Source: CAIOYC01 sp038327995 (GTDB lineage Bacteria; Pseudomonadota; Alphaproteobacteria; Caulobacterales; Caulobacteraceae). Taken from it: a DNA stretch of 22,624 bases. Position numbers and translations under genes: made by a program. Below are positions 15,428 to 22,624 of the stretch, one piece after another (the stretch's first letter is position 1; each line of letters starts with the position of its first letter). Location: NCBI GenBank assembly GCA_038327995.1, contig JBBQLP010000042.1, forward strand, positions 1 to 22,624, read 5' to 3'. The notes beneath the pieces were generated by a model that was given only the letters and a program-made list of their open reading frames with translations, made no database searches and was not told the origin of the DNA.

Positions 15428-15459
15428 CGACCAGACTTCGCCGAGAAGGCGGCTGGTCG
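15428..15459. repeat. Inverted repeat in the nnrD / DUF1801 divergent gap
   Basis: CGACCAG (15428-15434) is repeated inverted as CTGGTCG (15453-15459). Inside it CGCC and GGCG can also pair around GAGAA. Lying between divergent genes, it could be an operator or a leader hairpin. No regulator gene is adjacent. Confidence 0.35.
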
Positions 15460-15510
15460 CGATATGAAAGTGTGGGTTACTCTGCCTGGGTGCAAGCAAG
15501 GGTGGGACCA

Positions 15511-15918
15511 ATGGTGGGCAAGGCGAACAAGACCCAAGTCACCGAGGTGTCGGTGGAGACTTTCCTGGCGGGCGTCGACTCCGATGTGCGCCGCAAGGAC
15601 GCACTAGCGCTTTGCCAGATCATGGAGCGGCTCTCGGGCGAACCGCCTCGCATGTGGGGACCTAGCATCGTCGGCTTCGGCGTGCGCCAGTATCGCTATG
15701 AGAGCGGTCGCGAAGGTGAAACGCTCAAGGTGGGCTTCTCGCCGCGCAAGCCCGCCACGGTGCTCTACTATCTCGGGCCAGTGGAGAATGACCCATTGGT
15801 GGCTTCCCTTGGCAAGATCACGACCGGCAAGGGCTGCGTCTACGTCAAGTCTCTGGCGGACATCGACCTGAAGGTGCTGGAGGCGCTAATCCTTCGAGCC
15901 TTGGCGAAGGGCGCCTAA
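15511..15918 (+). CDS. DUF1801 domain-containing protein
   Basis: A soluble protein of about 135 residues that fits the DUF1801 (YdhG-like) family by its layout: an N-terminal helix VETFLAGVD, a middle region MWGPSIVGFGVRQYRY, then LKVGFSPRKPATVLYYLG and a C-terminal helix DLKVLEALILRAL. Function is unknown; related proteins have been described as iron-chaperone-like, but nothing here confirms that. The frame opens at a GTG at 15472, but AGGGTGGG lies just before the ATG at 15511, which I prefer. Its stop overlaps that of the convergent histidine phosphatase gene. Confidence 0.72.
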   Translation: MVGKANKTQVTEVSVETFLAGVDSDVRRKDALALCQIMERLSGEPPRMWGPSIVGFGVRQYRYESGREGETLKVGFSPRKPATVLYYLGPVENDPLVASLGKITTGKGCVYVKSLADIDLKVLEALILRALAKGA

Positions 15919-16490
15919 AGCACCCCCGTTTCCGCTTCCCGCCCGCGCTCGATGAGAGTCAGCGTCTCTCCGTCGCTCTCGAACACAGTGATCGAAGCGT
16001 GGTCGGGGCGGAAGCCTAACACCCGCTCATCCCCCGTGGCAGCCGATACCGCAGCGTTGATCACCACGAAATGGGCGAAGATCGCCGCTGAGCCATGCCC
16101 CGCCACGGCTCTCGCCACGCGGGTGCGCCAGTCTGCGTAGTCGATGTCGCCCTTCACCTGGGCCCAGTTCAACTGGAAGGCGCCCCGCAGCCACGGACCG
16201 CGCTCGGCCTCCGAAAGTCCAGCGGGCGTGGGGATTTCCGCGACCAGGCGCTCCACCCCCGGCTGAACGTCCAGCGCCATGGCGAAGGGCAGCGCCGTCT
16301 CGCGGCAACGTCTCAAGGGCGAGGTCAGAACGTGGGTGGGCCTGTGCGTGGAGGGTAGCGCCATAAGGAAGTCTGACGCCCCTCGCGCCTGCGTCCTCCC
16401 AACTTCGTCCAGACCCGGATCGGGATCGGCGCCGTGATCGCCCCAGCTTGACTGCGGCTTGCCGTGGCGGATCAGATAGACGCGGGTCAT
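15915..16490 (-). CDS. Histidine phosphatase family protein
   Basis: A 191-residue phosphoglycerate-mutase-like phosphatase. The N-terminal LIRHGKP carries the phosphate-accepting H9 with R8. SPLRRCRETA supplies the second arginine (R60), and FAHFVVINA the second histidine (H140). The sequence does not show the features of cofactor-dependent glycolytic mutase, so a general or cobalamin- or SixA-like phosphatase role is possible but unassigned. It begins 32 bases after the thiolase-like gene ends, on the same strand, so the two probably share a transcript, and it ends overlapping the convergent DUF1801 gene. Confidence 0.85.
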   Translation of the reverse strand: MTRVYLIRHGKPQSSWGDHGADPDPGLDEVGRTQARGASDFLMALPSTHRPTHVLTSPLRRCRETALPFAMALDVQPGVERLVAEIPTPAGLSEAERGPWLRGAFQLNWAQVKGDIDYADWRTRVARAVAGHGSAAIFAHFVVINAAVSAATGDERVLGFRPDHASITVFESDGETLTLIERGREAETGVL

Positions 16491-16521
16491 GGGAGGCCTC
16501 CTGGCGCCTCGTCCTACCTCC

Positions 16522-18075
16522 TCACCGATCCGACGTGAAGATATTCAGCCGGTCGTCGTCGGAACGCGTCACCAAACCCATGCGACCGACGCCTTCGCGG
16601 GCCTCAAGATCGAGCAGGGTCGCCTCATCCGATGGGGTGTTGGCGATGAAGCGGCGGCCCTCCGCGTCCCGCCCGATGACGATCCCCAGCCGATAACCCT
16701 CGCGCCCGTGAGCTACCGTATAGGTCTCAACGACGGCGGGACCTTCGGGTCGATCGACGATCTTCGGGTGTGGCAGCGCGTCGATCCGGCGCTGGATCAC
16801 GGCGGCGTCCTCGCGGCGCCACTCGCCCTCAACCGGAGTGGTGGACCATATCCCTACTGACTGTTTGGTCAGGAACCAGCCGTTGGCGGTGGTCATGCCG
16901 AAGCTTCCGGGTTTGGTCCGAAGCTTCTGCGCCATAGTGACTATAGAGTGCATAGCGTAGTTGTTGCCGGGCCCGCCAAAGTAGGGAAGCCCGCCCGTCA
17001 CCGTCAGCCCGCGCGGATCGTCGGGGGCGAGGCCGAGCTCCGCCGCCCCAACCTCCACCGCGACTGGAAAACAGGAATAGAGGTCGAAGGCGCCGATCCT
17101 GTCCAGCGTCAGGTCCGCCATCTCCAGCGCCCTCTCCCCCGTCATCCGCATGGCCGGGCTGGAGTGGAAATCCTGTCGCTCCAGGGGATACCAGAGGTCC
17201 GAAGCGTCAGCGCAGCCGTGCAGATAGACCCACTTTTCCTGTGGCACGCCAAGCTCTCGCGCCTTCTTCACGCTGCACAGGATCACCCCCGCCGCCTGAT
17301 CAACCTCCATGATGGCGTTGAGGTATTTGGGGTAGGGATAGCTGATCATCCGGTTGCGCTCAGTCACGGTGGTCAACTCTTCGGCCGAGCGGGCTGTGGG
17401 AAACCAGGCGTCGGGATTGGCGGCGGCGACGCGGGTGAACGGCGCGAACAGGGCGCCCATGTGGCGCTGATGCTCATCCAGGCTCCAGCCGTTGTGCGCA
17501 CGCCAGGCGTTCTCGAACAGCGGATAGGTGTTGACGGGGAAATTCAGCCCGTGGGCCGCCTCTTCGGGGGTCGCGCCGGGGCGTCCGTCGCCGATGCGCG
17601 CTGGCGGACCGAACGCCTCATCGCCGGGAGCATCGCCATAGCCGACGAAAGCAGACCCGGTGCGTATGCGTTTCATCAGTGCGCCCAGGAACTCCGCGCC
17701 TACGGCGAGCGCAAAGTCGCTCTCCCCCCCCGCGATCCGTTCGCACAGAAGATTGACCGTCTGCTGCGGGGAGTTTCCGCCCATGTGCGAATAGACGGCG
17801 TAGCGGGGCTTAGCCCCCATCGCCTTTGCCAGACTGGACGGGGGATTGGTGAGACGCGGGAAGGGCAAGCGCTGTAACCCGCCGCCTGCGTCAATAGTGA
17901 ACCCAATCACCGTCAGCGCGTCCAGCCCTGCCAGAGCGCTTTCAGGGAGCCCTGCATCCGCCGCCGCTCGCCGCGCCGCGTCGTGGATCATCTGCAAGGG
18001 CGAGGGCGAAGCGGCCGCCTCCCCCCGGTAGGTGAACTGGCCCGCGCCGATCAGGACCGGGGTGTTGTCGAGCAT
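16522..18075 (-). CDS. Thiolase-like protein (TLP1 type) with extra C-terminal domain
   Basis: A 517-residue thiolase-fold protein, longer than standard thiolases (about 390) because of an added C-terminal domain from about residue 420. Such proteins are often labelled acetyl-CoA acetyltransferase. However, the position of the nucleophilic cysteine reads YSHMGGNSPQQ (95-105), the usual GHP motif reads GGLPYFGGPGNNY (361-373), and the last catalytic cysteine region reads TTANGW (395-400). All three differ from active thiolases and match the type-1 thiolase-like class. It may bind or process acyl-CoA in lipid or sterol breakdown, but the reaction is unknown. GGAGG precedes the ATG at 18075. Confidence 0.8.
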   Translation of the reverse strand: MLDNTPVLIGAGQFTYRGEAAASPSPLQMIHDAARRAAADAGLPESALAGLDALTVIGFTIDAGGGLQRLPFPRLTNPPSSLAKAMGAKPRYAVYSHMGGNSPQQTVNLLCERIAGGESDFALAVGAEFLGALMKRIRTGSAFVGYGDAPGDEAFGPPARIGDGRPGATPEEAAHGLNFPVNTYPLFENAWRAHNGWSLDEHQRHMGALFAPFTRVAAANPDAWFPTARSAEELTTVTERNRMISYPYPKYLNAIMEVDQAAGVILCSVKKARELGVPQEKWVYLHGCADASDLWYPLERQDFHSSPAMRMTGERALEMADLTLDRIGAFDLYSCFPVAVEVGAAELGLAPDDPRGLTVTGGLPYFGGPGNNYAMHSIVTMAQKLRTKPGSFGMTTANGWFLTKQSVGIWSTTPVEGEWRREDAAVIQRRIDALPHPKIVDRPEGPAVVETYTVAHGREGYRLGIVIGRDAEGRRFIANTPSDEATLLDLEAREGVGRMGLVTRSDDDRLNIFTSDR

Positions 18076-18189
18076 GGGGCAATCCTCCGGCGCGGCGTGT
18101 GTATCGACAGTGCAGCGGTTTACTCACCGACAGCCAAGCGAAATAATCTGCCCGCACGCCCACAAAACGCTCACCAGGCGCCGCTATTT

Positions 18190-18205
18190 TGGGCGTATGC
18201 TGGCA
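18190..18205 (+). promoter_or_regulatory. Possible sigma-54 promoter for glnBA
   Basis: TGG at 18190 and TGGCA at 18201-18205 place GG and GC exactly ten bases apart, the spacing required by sigma-54 (-24/-12). The -12 part matches TTGCA in four of five bases; the -24 part keeps only the TGG core well. It is about 115 bases before the glnB start, in a 243-base gap. NtrC/sigma-54 control of gln genes is common, but no clear NtrC site was seen. Confidence 0.3.
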
Positions 18206-18318
18206 AAGCAGCACTTGGTCGGAGCCCGGCGCGCGCCCGGCTTGAGGCGGTTCGGGCGAAATGCTCCCTACGATCCGCCGACCTCCCCGGCCCAACCTGC
18301 TCTCAGCGCGGCGACCCG

Positions 18319-18657
18319 ATGAAGAAAATCGAAGCGATTATCAAACCCTTCAAGCTCGATGAGGTAAAGGAGGCGCTACAGGAACTGGGTGTGCAGGGCA
18401 TGACGGTGCTCGAAGCCAAGGGCTATGGTCGCCAGAAGGGCCATACTGAGCTTTATCGCGGCGCCGAGTACGTCGTGGACTTCCTACCGAAGATAAAGAT
18501 AGAGGTGGTTGTCGCCGACGATCAGCTCACCAGCGCGCTCGAAGCCATTACAAACGCCGCCCGCACGGGCCGGATTGGCGACGGCAAGATCTTCGTCTCG
18601 GAGATTCTGGACGTGCTGCGTATCCGTACCGGCGAGACTGGCGCCCAAGCGATCTAG
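18319..18657 (+). CDS. glnB: Nitrogen regulatory protein P-II
   Basis: A 112-residue PII signal protein, the standard length. It binds ATP/ADP and 2-oxoglutarate and is uridylylated by GlnD on Y51, within the T-loop (about 37-55, containing TELYRGAEYVVDF). In this way it reports nitrogen status to the NtrB kinase and the glutamine synthetase adenylyltransferase GlnE. The C-terminal TGRIGDGKIFV stretch is the ATP-binding B-loop and signature. The ATG at 18319 is set by family length; the frame opens far upstream. glnA follows 68 bases downstream on the same strand, the usual operon. GlnB rather than GlnK is favoured by this pairing and the absence of amtB. Confidence 0.97.
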   Translation: MKKIEAIIKPFKLDEVKEALQELGVQGMTVLEAKGYGRQKGHTELYRGAEYVVDFLPKIKIEVVVADDQLTSALEAITNAARTGRIGDGKIFVSEILDVLRIRTGETGAQAI

Positions 18658-18725
18658 GCCCACGAACTAGGCCAGACGGCCACACAGTTTTCAGCCCCGG
18701 ATTGAGGGGTGTGCAAAGGAATACC

Positions 18726-20132
18726 ATGAAGGCCGCTGAAATCCTTAAAGAAATAAAGGACAAAGAAGTCAAATACGTCGATGTCCGCTTCACCGACATT
18801 CGCGGCAAGATGCAGCACGTGACCTTCGACATCTCGTTGGTGGACGACGACTTCCTGACCGACGGGACTATGTTCGACGGCTCCTCCATCGCGGGTTGGA
18901 AGGCCATCAATGAGAGCGACATGAAGCTGCGTCCCGACCTGACGACGGCCTACATCGACCCGTTCTATCAGCAAACCACCATGTTCCTGTTCTGCGACGT
19001 GCTGAACCCCGACACTAACGAGCCCTATAACCGCGACCCCCGCTCCATGGCCAAGAAGGCGCTGACGTTCGTTCAGTCCTCCGGCGTTGGCGACAAGGTG
19101 TTCTTCGGCCCGGAAGCGGAGTTCTTCATCTTCGACGACGTGAAGTGGTCCACCGATAGCTACAACACTGGCTATTCGTTCGACTCGGTCGAACTGCCCT
19201 CCAACACTGGCAAGGACTACGCCGAGGGCAATATGGGCCACCGGCCCGGACCGAAAGGCGGCTATTTCCCCGTCAACCCGATCGATTCAGCCCAGGACCT
19301 GCGCGGCGAGATGCTGTCCGTGATGAGCGAACTGGGCCTGGACGTGGAAAAGCATCACCACGAGGTGGCGCCCGCCCAGCACGAGCTTGGCCTGAAGTTC
19401 TCGGACCTGCTCACCATGGCCGACCGGCTACAGCTCTACAAATACGTGATCCACAACGTCGCCGCCGCCTATGGCAAGACTGCCACCTTCATGGCCAAGC
19501 CCATGTTCGGCGACAACGGCTCGGGGATGCACGTGCACCAGTCGATCTGGAAGGACGGTAAGCCACTGTTCGCCGGTGACAAATACGCCGGGCTTTCCGA
19601 TTTGTGCCTCTGGTACATCGGCGGCATCATCAAGCACGCCAAGGCGATCAACGCCTTCGCCAACTCCACCACCAACTCCTACAAGCGCCTGGTTCCCGGA
19701 TACGAGGCGCCGGTGAAGCTGGCCTACTCCAGCCGCAACCGCTCCGCCTCCATCCGCATCCCGCACGTGGATAGCCCCAAGGGGAAAAGGATCGAGTGCC
19801 GCTTCCCCGACCCCATGGGCAATCCCTATTTGACCTTTGTGGCGCTGCTGATGGCGGGGCTCGACGGTATCGAAAACCGGATCGATCCGGGTGCCCCCGC
19901 CGACAAGAACCTCTACGATCTTCCTCCTCGCGAGCAGAAGAAGGTGCCCGAGGTGTGCGGCTCGCTGAAAGAGGCGCTGGAGAATCTCGACAAGGATCGG
20001 GCGTTCCTGAAAAAGGGCGGCGTTATGGACGACGACTTTATCGACGCCTACATCGAACTGAAGATGGAGGAAGTCCACCGTCTCCAACTCCACCCCCACC
20101 CGGTCGAGTTCGATATGTACTACAAGTGCTGA
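18726..20132 (+). CDS. glnA: Glutamine synthetase type I
   Basis: GlnA makes glutamine from glutamate, ammonia and ATP; it is a cytoplasmic dodecamer. Length is 468 residues. Seen are the N-terminal beta-grasp (DVRFTDIRGKMQHVT), the GPEAEFF metal motif (128-134), NGSGMHVHQS (264-273), RNRSASIRIP, and the adenylylation site Y397 in NLYDLPPRE. The enzyme is therefore of the GSI-beta type, regulated by GlnE. The start ATG at 18726 has AAGGA six bases upstream; an earlier GTG-like opening at 18702 is not needed. It converges on nuoD with 48 bases between, in which no convincing intrinsic terminator was found. Confidence 0.98.
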   Translation: MKAAEILKEIKDKEVKYVDVRFTDIRGKMQHVTFDISLVDDDFLTDGTMFDGSSIAGWKAINESDMKLRPDLTTAYIDPFYQQTTMFLFCDVLNPDTNEPYNRDPRSMAKKALTFVQSSGVGDKVFFGPEAEFFIFDDVKWSTDSYNTGYSFDSVELPSNTGKDYAEGNMGHRPGPKGGYFPVNPIDSAQDLRGEMLSVMSELGLDVEKHHHEVAPAQHELGLKFSDLLTMADRLQLYKYVIHNVAAAYGKTATFMAKPMFGDNGSGMHVHQSIWKDGKPLFAGDKYAGLSDLCLWYIGGIIKHAKAINAFANSTTNSYKRLVPGYEAPVKLAYSSRNRSASIRIPHVDSPKGKRIECRFPDPMGNPYLTFVALLMAGLDGIENRIDPGAPADKNLYDLPPREQKKVPEVCGSLKEALENLDKDRAFLKKGGVMDDDFIDAYIELKMEEVHRLQLHPHPVEFDMYYKC

Positions 20133-20180
20133 TGGGCATTTTACCGGACTCGTGCTTATCGCAGGAGATAGCGTTCTCGC

Positions 20181-21404
20181 TCACCGATCCACTTCGCCGA
20201 ACACGATGTCGAGGGACCCCAGAATAGCCGCAACGTCGGCGATCATGTGGCCTCGGTTCATGCGGTCCATGGCCTGCAGATGCGCGAAGCCGGGCGCCCT
20301 GATTTTGCAACGATAGGGCTTATTGCCGCCGTCGCTGACCAAATAGACGCCGAACTCTCCCTTGGGGGCCTCCACAGCGGCGTAAATCTCGCCCTCGGGC
20401 ACGTGCAGGCCCTCGGTATAGAGCTTGAAGTGGTGGATCAATGCCTCCATCGAGCGCTTCATTTCGGCTCTGCGCGGCGGGGCGACCTTTTTATCTTCAG
20501 TCAGGACAGGCCCAGGCGTTTTCTCCAGCCTATCAAGGCATTGCAGCATGATCTTCAGTGACTGTTTCATCTCCTCGACGCGGCATAGATAGCGGTCGTA
20601 GCAGTCGCCGTGCACGCCTACCGGCACGTCGAAGTCCATCTCGGAATAAAGCTCGTAAGGCTGACTTTTGCGCAAATCCCACGCCACTCCGCAGCCACGC
20701 AGCATCACCCCGGTGAAGCCCCACGCATAGGCCTCTTCCTTCGTCACCACACCGATATCGGCGTTGCGTTGCTTGAAGATACGGTTGCCGGTGACGAGCC
20801 GTTCCACGTCGTTCAGGCGCTTGGGAAACTCGGCGCACCAGGTTCTGATGTCGGCGATCAGTTCGGGCGGCAGATCCTGATGCACGCCGCCGGGGCGGAA
20901 ATAGTTGGCGTGGAGCCGCGAGCCTGAGGCGCGCTCGTAGAAGACCATCAGCTTCTCGCGCTCCTCAAACCCCCACAAAGGCGGGGTGAGCGCGCCGACG
21001 TCCAGCGCCTGGGTGGTGACGTTGAGAAGGTGAGAGAGTATCCGACCGATCTCGCAGTAAAGCACGCGGATCAACTGACCTCGTACTGGCACCTCGATCT
21101 GCGCCAACCGCTCTATAGCCAGGCAGAAGGCGTGCTCCTGGTTCATCGGCGCCACGTAGTCCAGGCGATCGAAATAGGGGATGTTCTGAAGGTAGGTTCG
21201 GGCCTCCATCAGCTTTTCGGTGCCGCGGTGCAGAAGCCCGATGTGCGGATCGACCCGCTCCACAACCTCGCCGTCGAGTTCCAGCACAAGCCGCAGCACT
21301 CCGTGCGCCGCTGGATGTTGCGGGCCAAAGTTGATGTTGAACTTGCGGACTTTCGTTTCGCCTGGAACCGTATCCGCCGCCGGGATCATCTCGCAGTCAG
21401 CCAT
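20181..21404 (-). CDS. nuoD: NADH-quinone oxidoreductase subunit D
   Basis: The 49-kDa subunit of respiratory complex I, in the peripheral arm at the quinone site. It has 407 residues. The FGPQHPAAHG segment and DRLDYV supply H34 and Y83, the residues that hold the quinone head group in the Thermus enzyme. HIGLLHRGTEKL (54-65) is the family signature. The ATG at 21404 lies inside the end of the upstream membrane-protein gene (eight-base overlap), implying coupled translation. In most alphaproteobacteria nuoE follows, but here the next gene is convergent glnA. Confidence 0.97.
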   Translation of the reverse strand: MADCEMIPAADTVPGETKVRKFNINFGPQHPAAHGVLRLVLELDGEVVERVDPHIGLLHRGTEKLMEARTYLQNIPYFDRLDYVAPMNQEHAFCLAIERLAQIEVPVRGQLIRVLYCEIGRILSHLLNVTTQALDVGALTPPLWGFEEREKLMVFYERASGSRLHANYFRPGGVHQDLPPELIADIRTWCAEFPKRLNDVERLVTGNRIFKQRNADIGVVTKEEAYAWGFTGVMLRGCGVAWDLRKSQPYELYSEMDFDVPVGVHGDCYDRYLCRVEEMKQSLKIMLQCLDRLEKTPGPVLTEDKKVAPPRRAEMKRSMEALIHHFKLYTEGLHVPEGEIYAAVEAPKGEFGVYLVSDGGNKPYRCKIRAPGFAHLQAMDRMNRGHMIADVAAILGSLDIVFGEVDR

Positions 21405-21810
21405 CTTTCACGTCCGATTCAATCGCCTCGCGCGCGCCGCGCAGGCTGTTGGCAACCAAAAGGCCGCCTGCCAGCAACAGTATTCCAAAACCGGAGATCA
21501 GAAAGGTCGAGGTCTCGATAACGCGGGTCAAGGCCGCAAGCGAAAGGGGAATGGCGAGCAGCACGCTGGCTGCGCCCAAAAGCGCGCTTCTGATCTCGAT
21601 GGCCTCAAGACGACGCAGCGCCGCGCCGACGGCCAAGGTGACGACACCCACCATGATAGCGATGCCCAGCCCCTCCGTCGCCTCGGGCGGTATGGATGGC
21701 GCGTGGCTGAACCAGCCCGTCAACCGGATGCCGATGGTCATCAGGAAGGCAGTGGAGAAGGTGACTAGAAAAAAAGCGGCGGCGGAACGCAAGGCTTGGC
21801 TTCTATGCAT
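21397..21810 (-). CDS. Unassigned four-helix membrane protein between nuoC and nuoD
   Basis: I do not recognise this gene. It encodes 137 residues with four hydrophobic segments at about 8-29, 46-66, 74-96 and 102-121 and a charged tail (RGAREAIESDVKDG). It has no cysteine, histidine-pair or known complex I motif. A strong GGGAGG lies nine bases before the ATG at 21810, and its end overlaps nuoD by eight bases, so it is expressed with the nuo genes. NuoA, NuoK and NuoJ are ruled out by sequence. It may be an assembly helper, a lineage-specific complex I accessory, or an unrelated inserted gene. Confidence 0.75.
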   Translation of the reverse strand: MHRSQALRSAAAFFLVTFSTAFLMTIGIRLTGWFSHAPSIPPEATEGLGIAIMVGVVTLAVGAALRRLEAIEIRSALLGAASVLLAIPLSLAALTRVIETSTFLISGFGILLLAGGLLVANSLRGAREAIESDVKDG

Positions 21811-21813
21811 CGA

Positions 21814-21888
21814 TCAACCTCCCAGACGCGCATCCACGCGCGCCACAAGAGCATTAACCAGATTTGCGACAGTCACCACGCCGCTCAA
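21814..21888 (-). CDS. Possible 24-codon mini-ORF linking nuoC and the membrane protein
   Basis: A TTG at 21888 overlaps the nuoC stop (TTGA) and opens a 24-codon frame. It begins Met-Ser-Gly-Val-Val, passes through ANLVNALVARVDARLGG and ends at TGA 21816-21814, one codon before and in frame with the ATG of the four-helix protein. The composition looks protein-like and helix-forming. It could be a coupled leader peptide, the remnant N-terminus of a longer protein, or chance. TTG starts are weak and no separate ribosome-binding site was seen. Confidence 0.3.
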   Translation of the reverse strand: MSGVVTVANLVNALVARVDARLGG

Positions 21889-22562
21889 CCCTTGACGGGC
21901 GTGTTGGCGGCAGTCGGAATAGGAACAGCCGGGCTTTCAACTGCCTTCTCGTCGCCCGGCAGCGCGTATTTCGCTCCCTCCCAAGGGGAGTGGAAGTCAA
22001 AGGCGCGGTATTCTTGCGGCAGTTTCACTGGCTGATAGACCACCCGCTTCAGCGCCTCATCCCACCGCACCTCGACGTAGCCCGTCATGGGGAAGTCCTT
22101 GCGCAGGGGATGCCCATGAAAGCCATAGTCGGTGAGGATGCGGCGAAGGTCGGGATGACCAGAGAAGAAGATGCCGTACATATCGAACGCCTCCCGCTCG
22201 AAACAGTCAGCGCCCGGATGCACCGCCGTGACGGAGGGCACGGGGGTATCCTCGTCAGTCTGCAACTTGATCAGCACTCGCCGGTTCCGGGTGAGCGACA
22301 GCAGGTGATAAACCACATCGAAACGCAACTCGCGGTCTGGATAATCCACCCCGCAGACGTCGATCAACTGTGCAAAGCGGTAAGCCGGGTTGTCACGCAG
22401 CAGGGCCAGAAGATCGACGATGCGACTTGCGGGGGCGGTCAGGGTAAGCTCGCCGTGCGCCACTTGCACGCTGCTCACCGCTCCCACCGCATCCGCCTTG
22501 ATCGCCTGACCCAGGGCTTCCAGGTCTTCCGAAGAGACCTCAAAAGATGAAGCGGCGCTCAT
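21885..22562 (-). CDS. nuoC: NADH-quinone oxidoreductase subunit C
   Basis: The 30-kDa subunit of complex I, in the peripheral arm contacting NuoD and NuoB. It has 225 residues. The family signature is clear: EREAFDMYGIFFSGHPDLRR, followed by GHPLRKDFP and VRWDEALKRVVYQP. An N-terminal extension with SSFEVSSEDLE and a proline/alanine-rich tail after ALPGDEK are lineage variation. It is separate from NuoD, unlike the NuoCD fusion of enterobacteria. The ATG at 22562 overlaps the nuoB stop (ATGA), so translation is coupled. Downstream comes the unassigned membrane gene. Confidence 0.96.
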   Translation of the reverse strand: MSAASSFEVSSEDLEALGQAIKADAVGAVSSVQVAHGELTLTAPASRIVDLLALLRDNPAYRFAQLIDVCGVDYPDRELRFDVVYHLLSLTRNRRVLIKLQTDEDTPVPSVTAVHPGADCFEREAFDMYGIFFSGHPDLRRILTDYGFHGHPLRKDFPMTGYVEVRWDEALKRVVYQPVKLPQEYRAFDFHSPWEGAKYALPGDEKAVESPAVPIPTAANTPVKG

Positions 22563-22624
22563 CGATCAATGGTCCCGGTACGGCGGATCTTCTTCTGCAG
22601 GTGCAGGATGCCGTAGATCAGCGC
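22559..22624 (-). CDS. nuoB: NADH-quinone oxidoreductase subunit B, C-terminal end
   Basis: Only the last 21 codons are inside the window; the 5' part lies beyond its right edge. They read ALIYGILHLQKKIRRTGTID plus a final Arg, the conserved C-terminus of NuoB, which carries the N2 iron-sulfur cluster of complex I. The stop TGA (22561-22559) overlaps the nuoC start. Confidence 0.9.
   Translation of the reverse strand, partial: ALIYGILHLQKKIRRTGTIDR

Noticed and set aside
18201..18220. TGGCAAAGCAGCACTTGG as a sigma-54 site
   Set aside because: GG-to-GC spacing is wrong; the site ten bases upstream fits better and is reported instead.
20133..20180. Small AGCG-TTCT-CGCT hairpin between glnA and nuoD as a terminator
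   Set aside because: Only four base pairs and no T run on either strand.

Overview
The window is a GC-rich, tightly packed chromosomal segment that reads as an alphaproteobacterium of the order Caulobacterales. Clp, Lon and HU proteins closely resemble their Caulobacter counterparts, a cicA-like phosphatase gene lies between clpP and clpX, and promoter-like motifs fit the Caulobacter TTGACGS / GCTANAWC pattern. No phage, transposase, CRISPR array or rRNA was seen. No gene-free stretch exceeds about 250 bases; the longest are 18076-18318, 12675-12914, 8913-9141 and 7439-7649.

Layout. 1-2.2 kb (minus): two valine-catabolism genes, an isobutyryl-CoA-dehydrogenase-like enzyme and 3-hydroxyisobutyryl-CoA hydrolase, with overlapping start and stop. 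2.3-4.2 kb (plus): a Tic20-like membrane protein, hemB (Mg-type porphobilinogen synthase) and a one-module VOC protein. 4.3-4.6 kb: tRNA-Asp (plus) facing tRNA-Val (minus). 4.6-12.7 kb: a proteostasis block, tig-clpP-tauE-like and clpX-lon-hup on minus, with cicA-like on plus between them. 12.9 kb: tRNA-Leu(TAG). 13.0-15.4 kb (minus): an NAD(P)H-hydrate dehydratase without its usual epimerase partner, then a QmcA-type SPFH protein and its NfeD partner. 15.5-18.1 kb: a DUF1801 protein, a histidine phosphatase and a thiolase-like protein lacking thiolase catalytic residues. 18.3-20.1 kb (plus): glnB-glnA, nitrogen assimilation. 20.2-22.6 kb (minus): nuoB (3' end), nuoC, an unassigned four-helix membrane protein and nuoD of respiratory complex I.

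How it works together. Trigger factor folds nascent chains, ClpXP and Lon degrade proteins, and HU organises DNA. GlnB senses nitrogen and carbon status and acts on glutamine synthetase. Most of the window is ordinary housekeeping sequence. The points worth a second look are the nuo gene run ending at nuoD (nuoE does not follow), the membrane protein and in-frame mini-ORF between nuoC and nuoD, the tauE-like gene starting on the base after the clpP stop codon, a heat-shock-like promoter before lon, and several perfect inverted repeats between genes. I see no convincing wholly new system.
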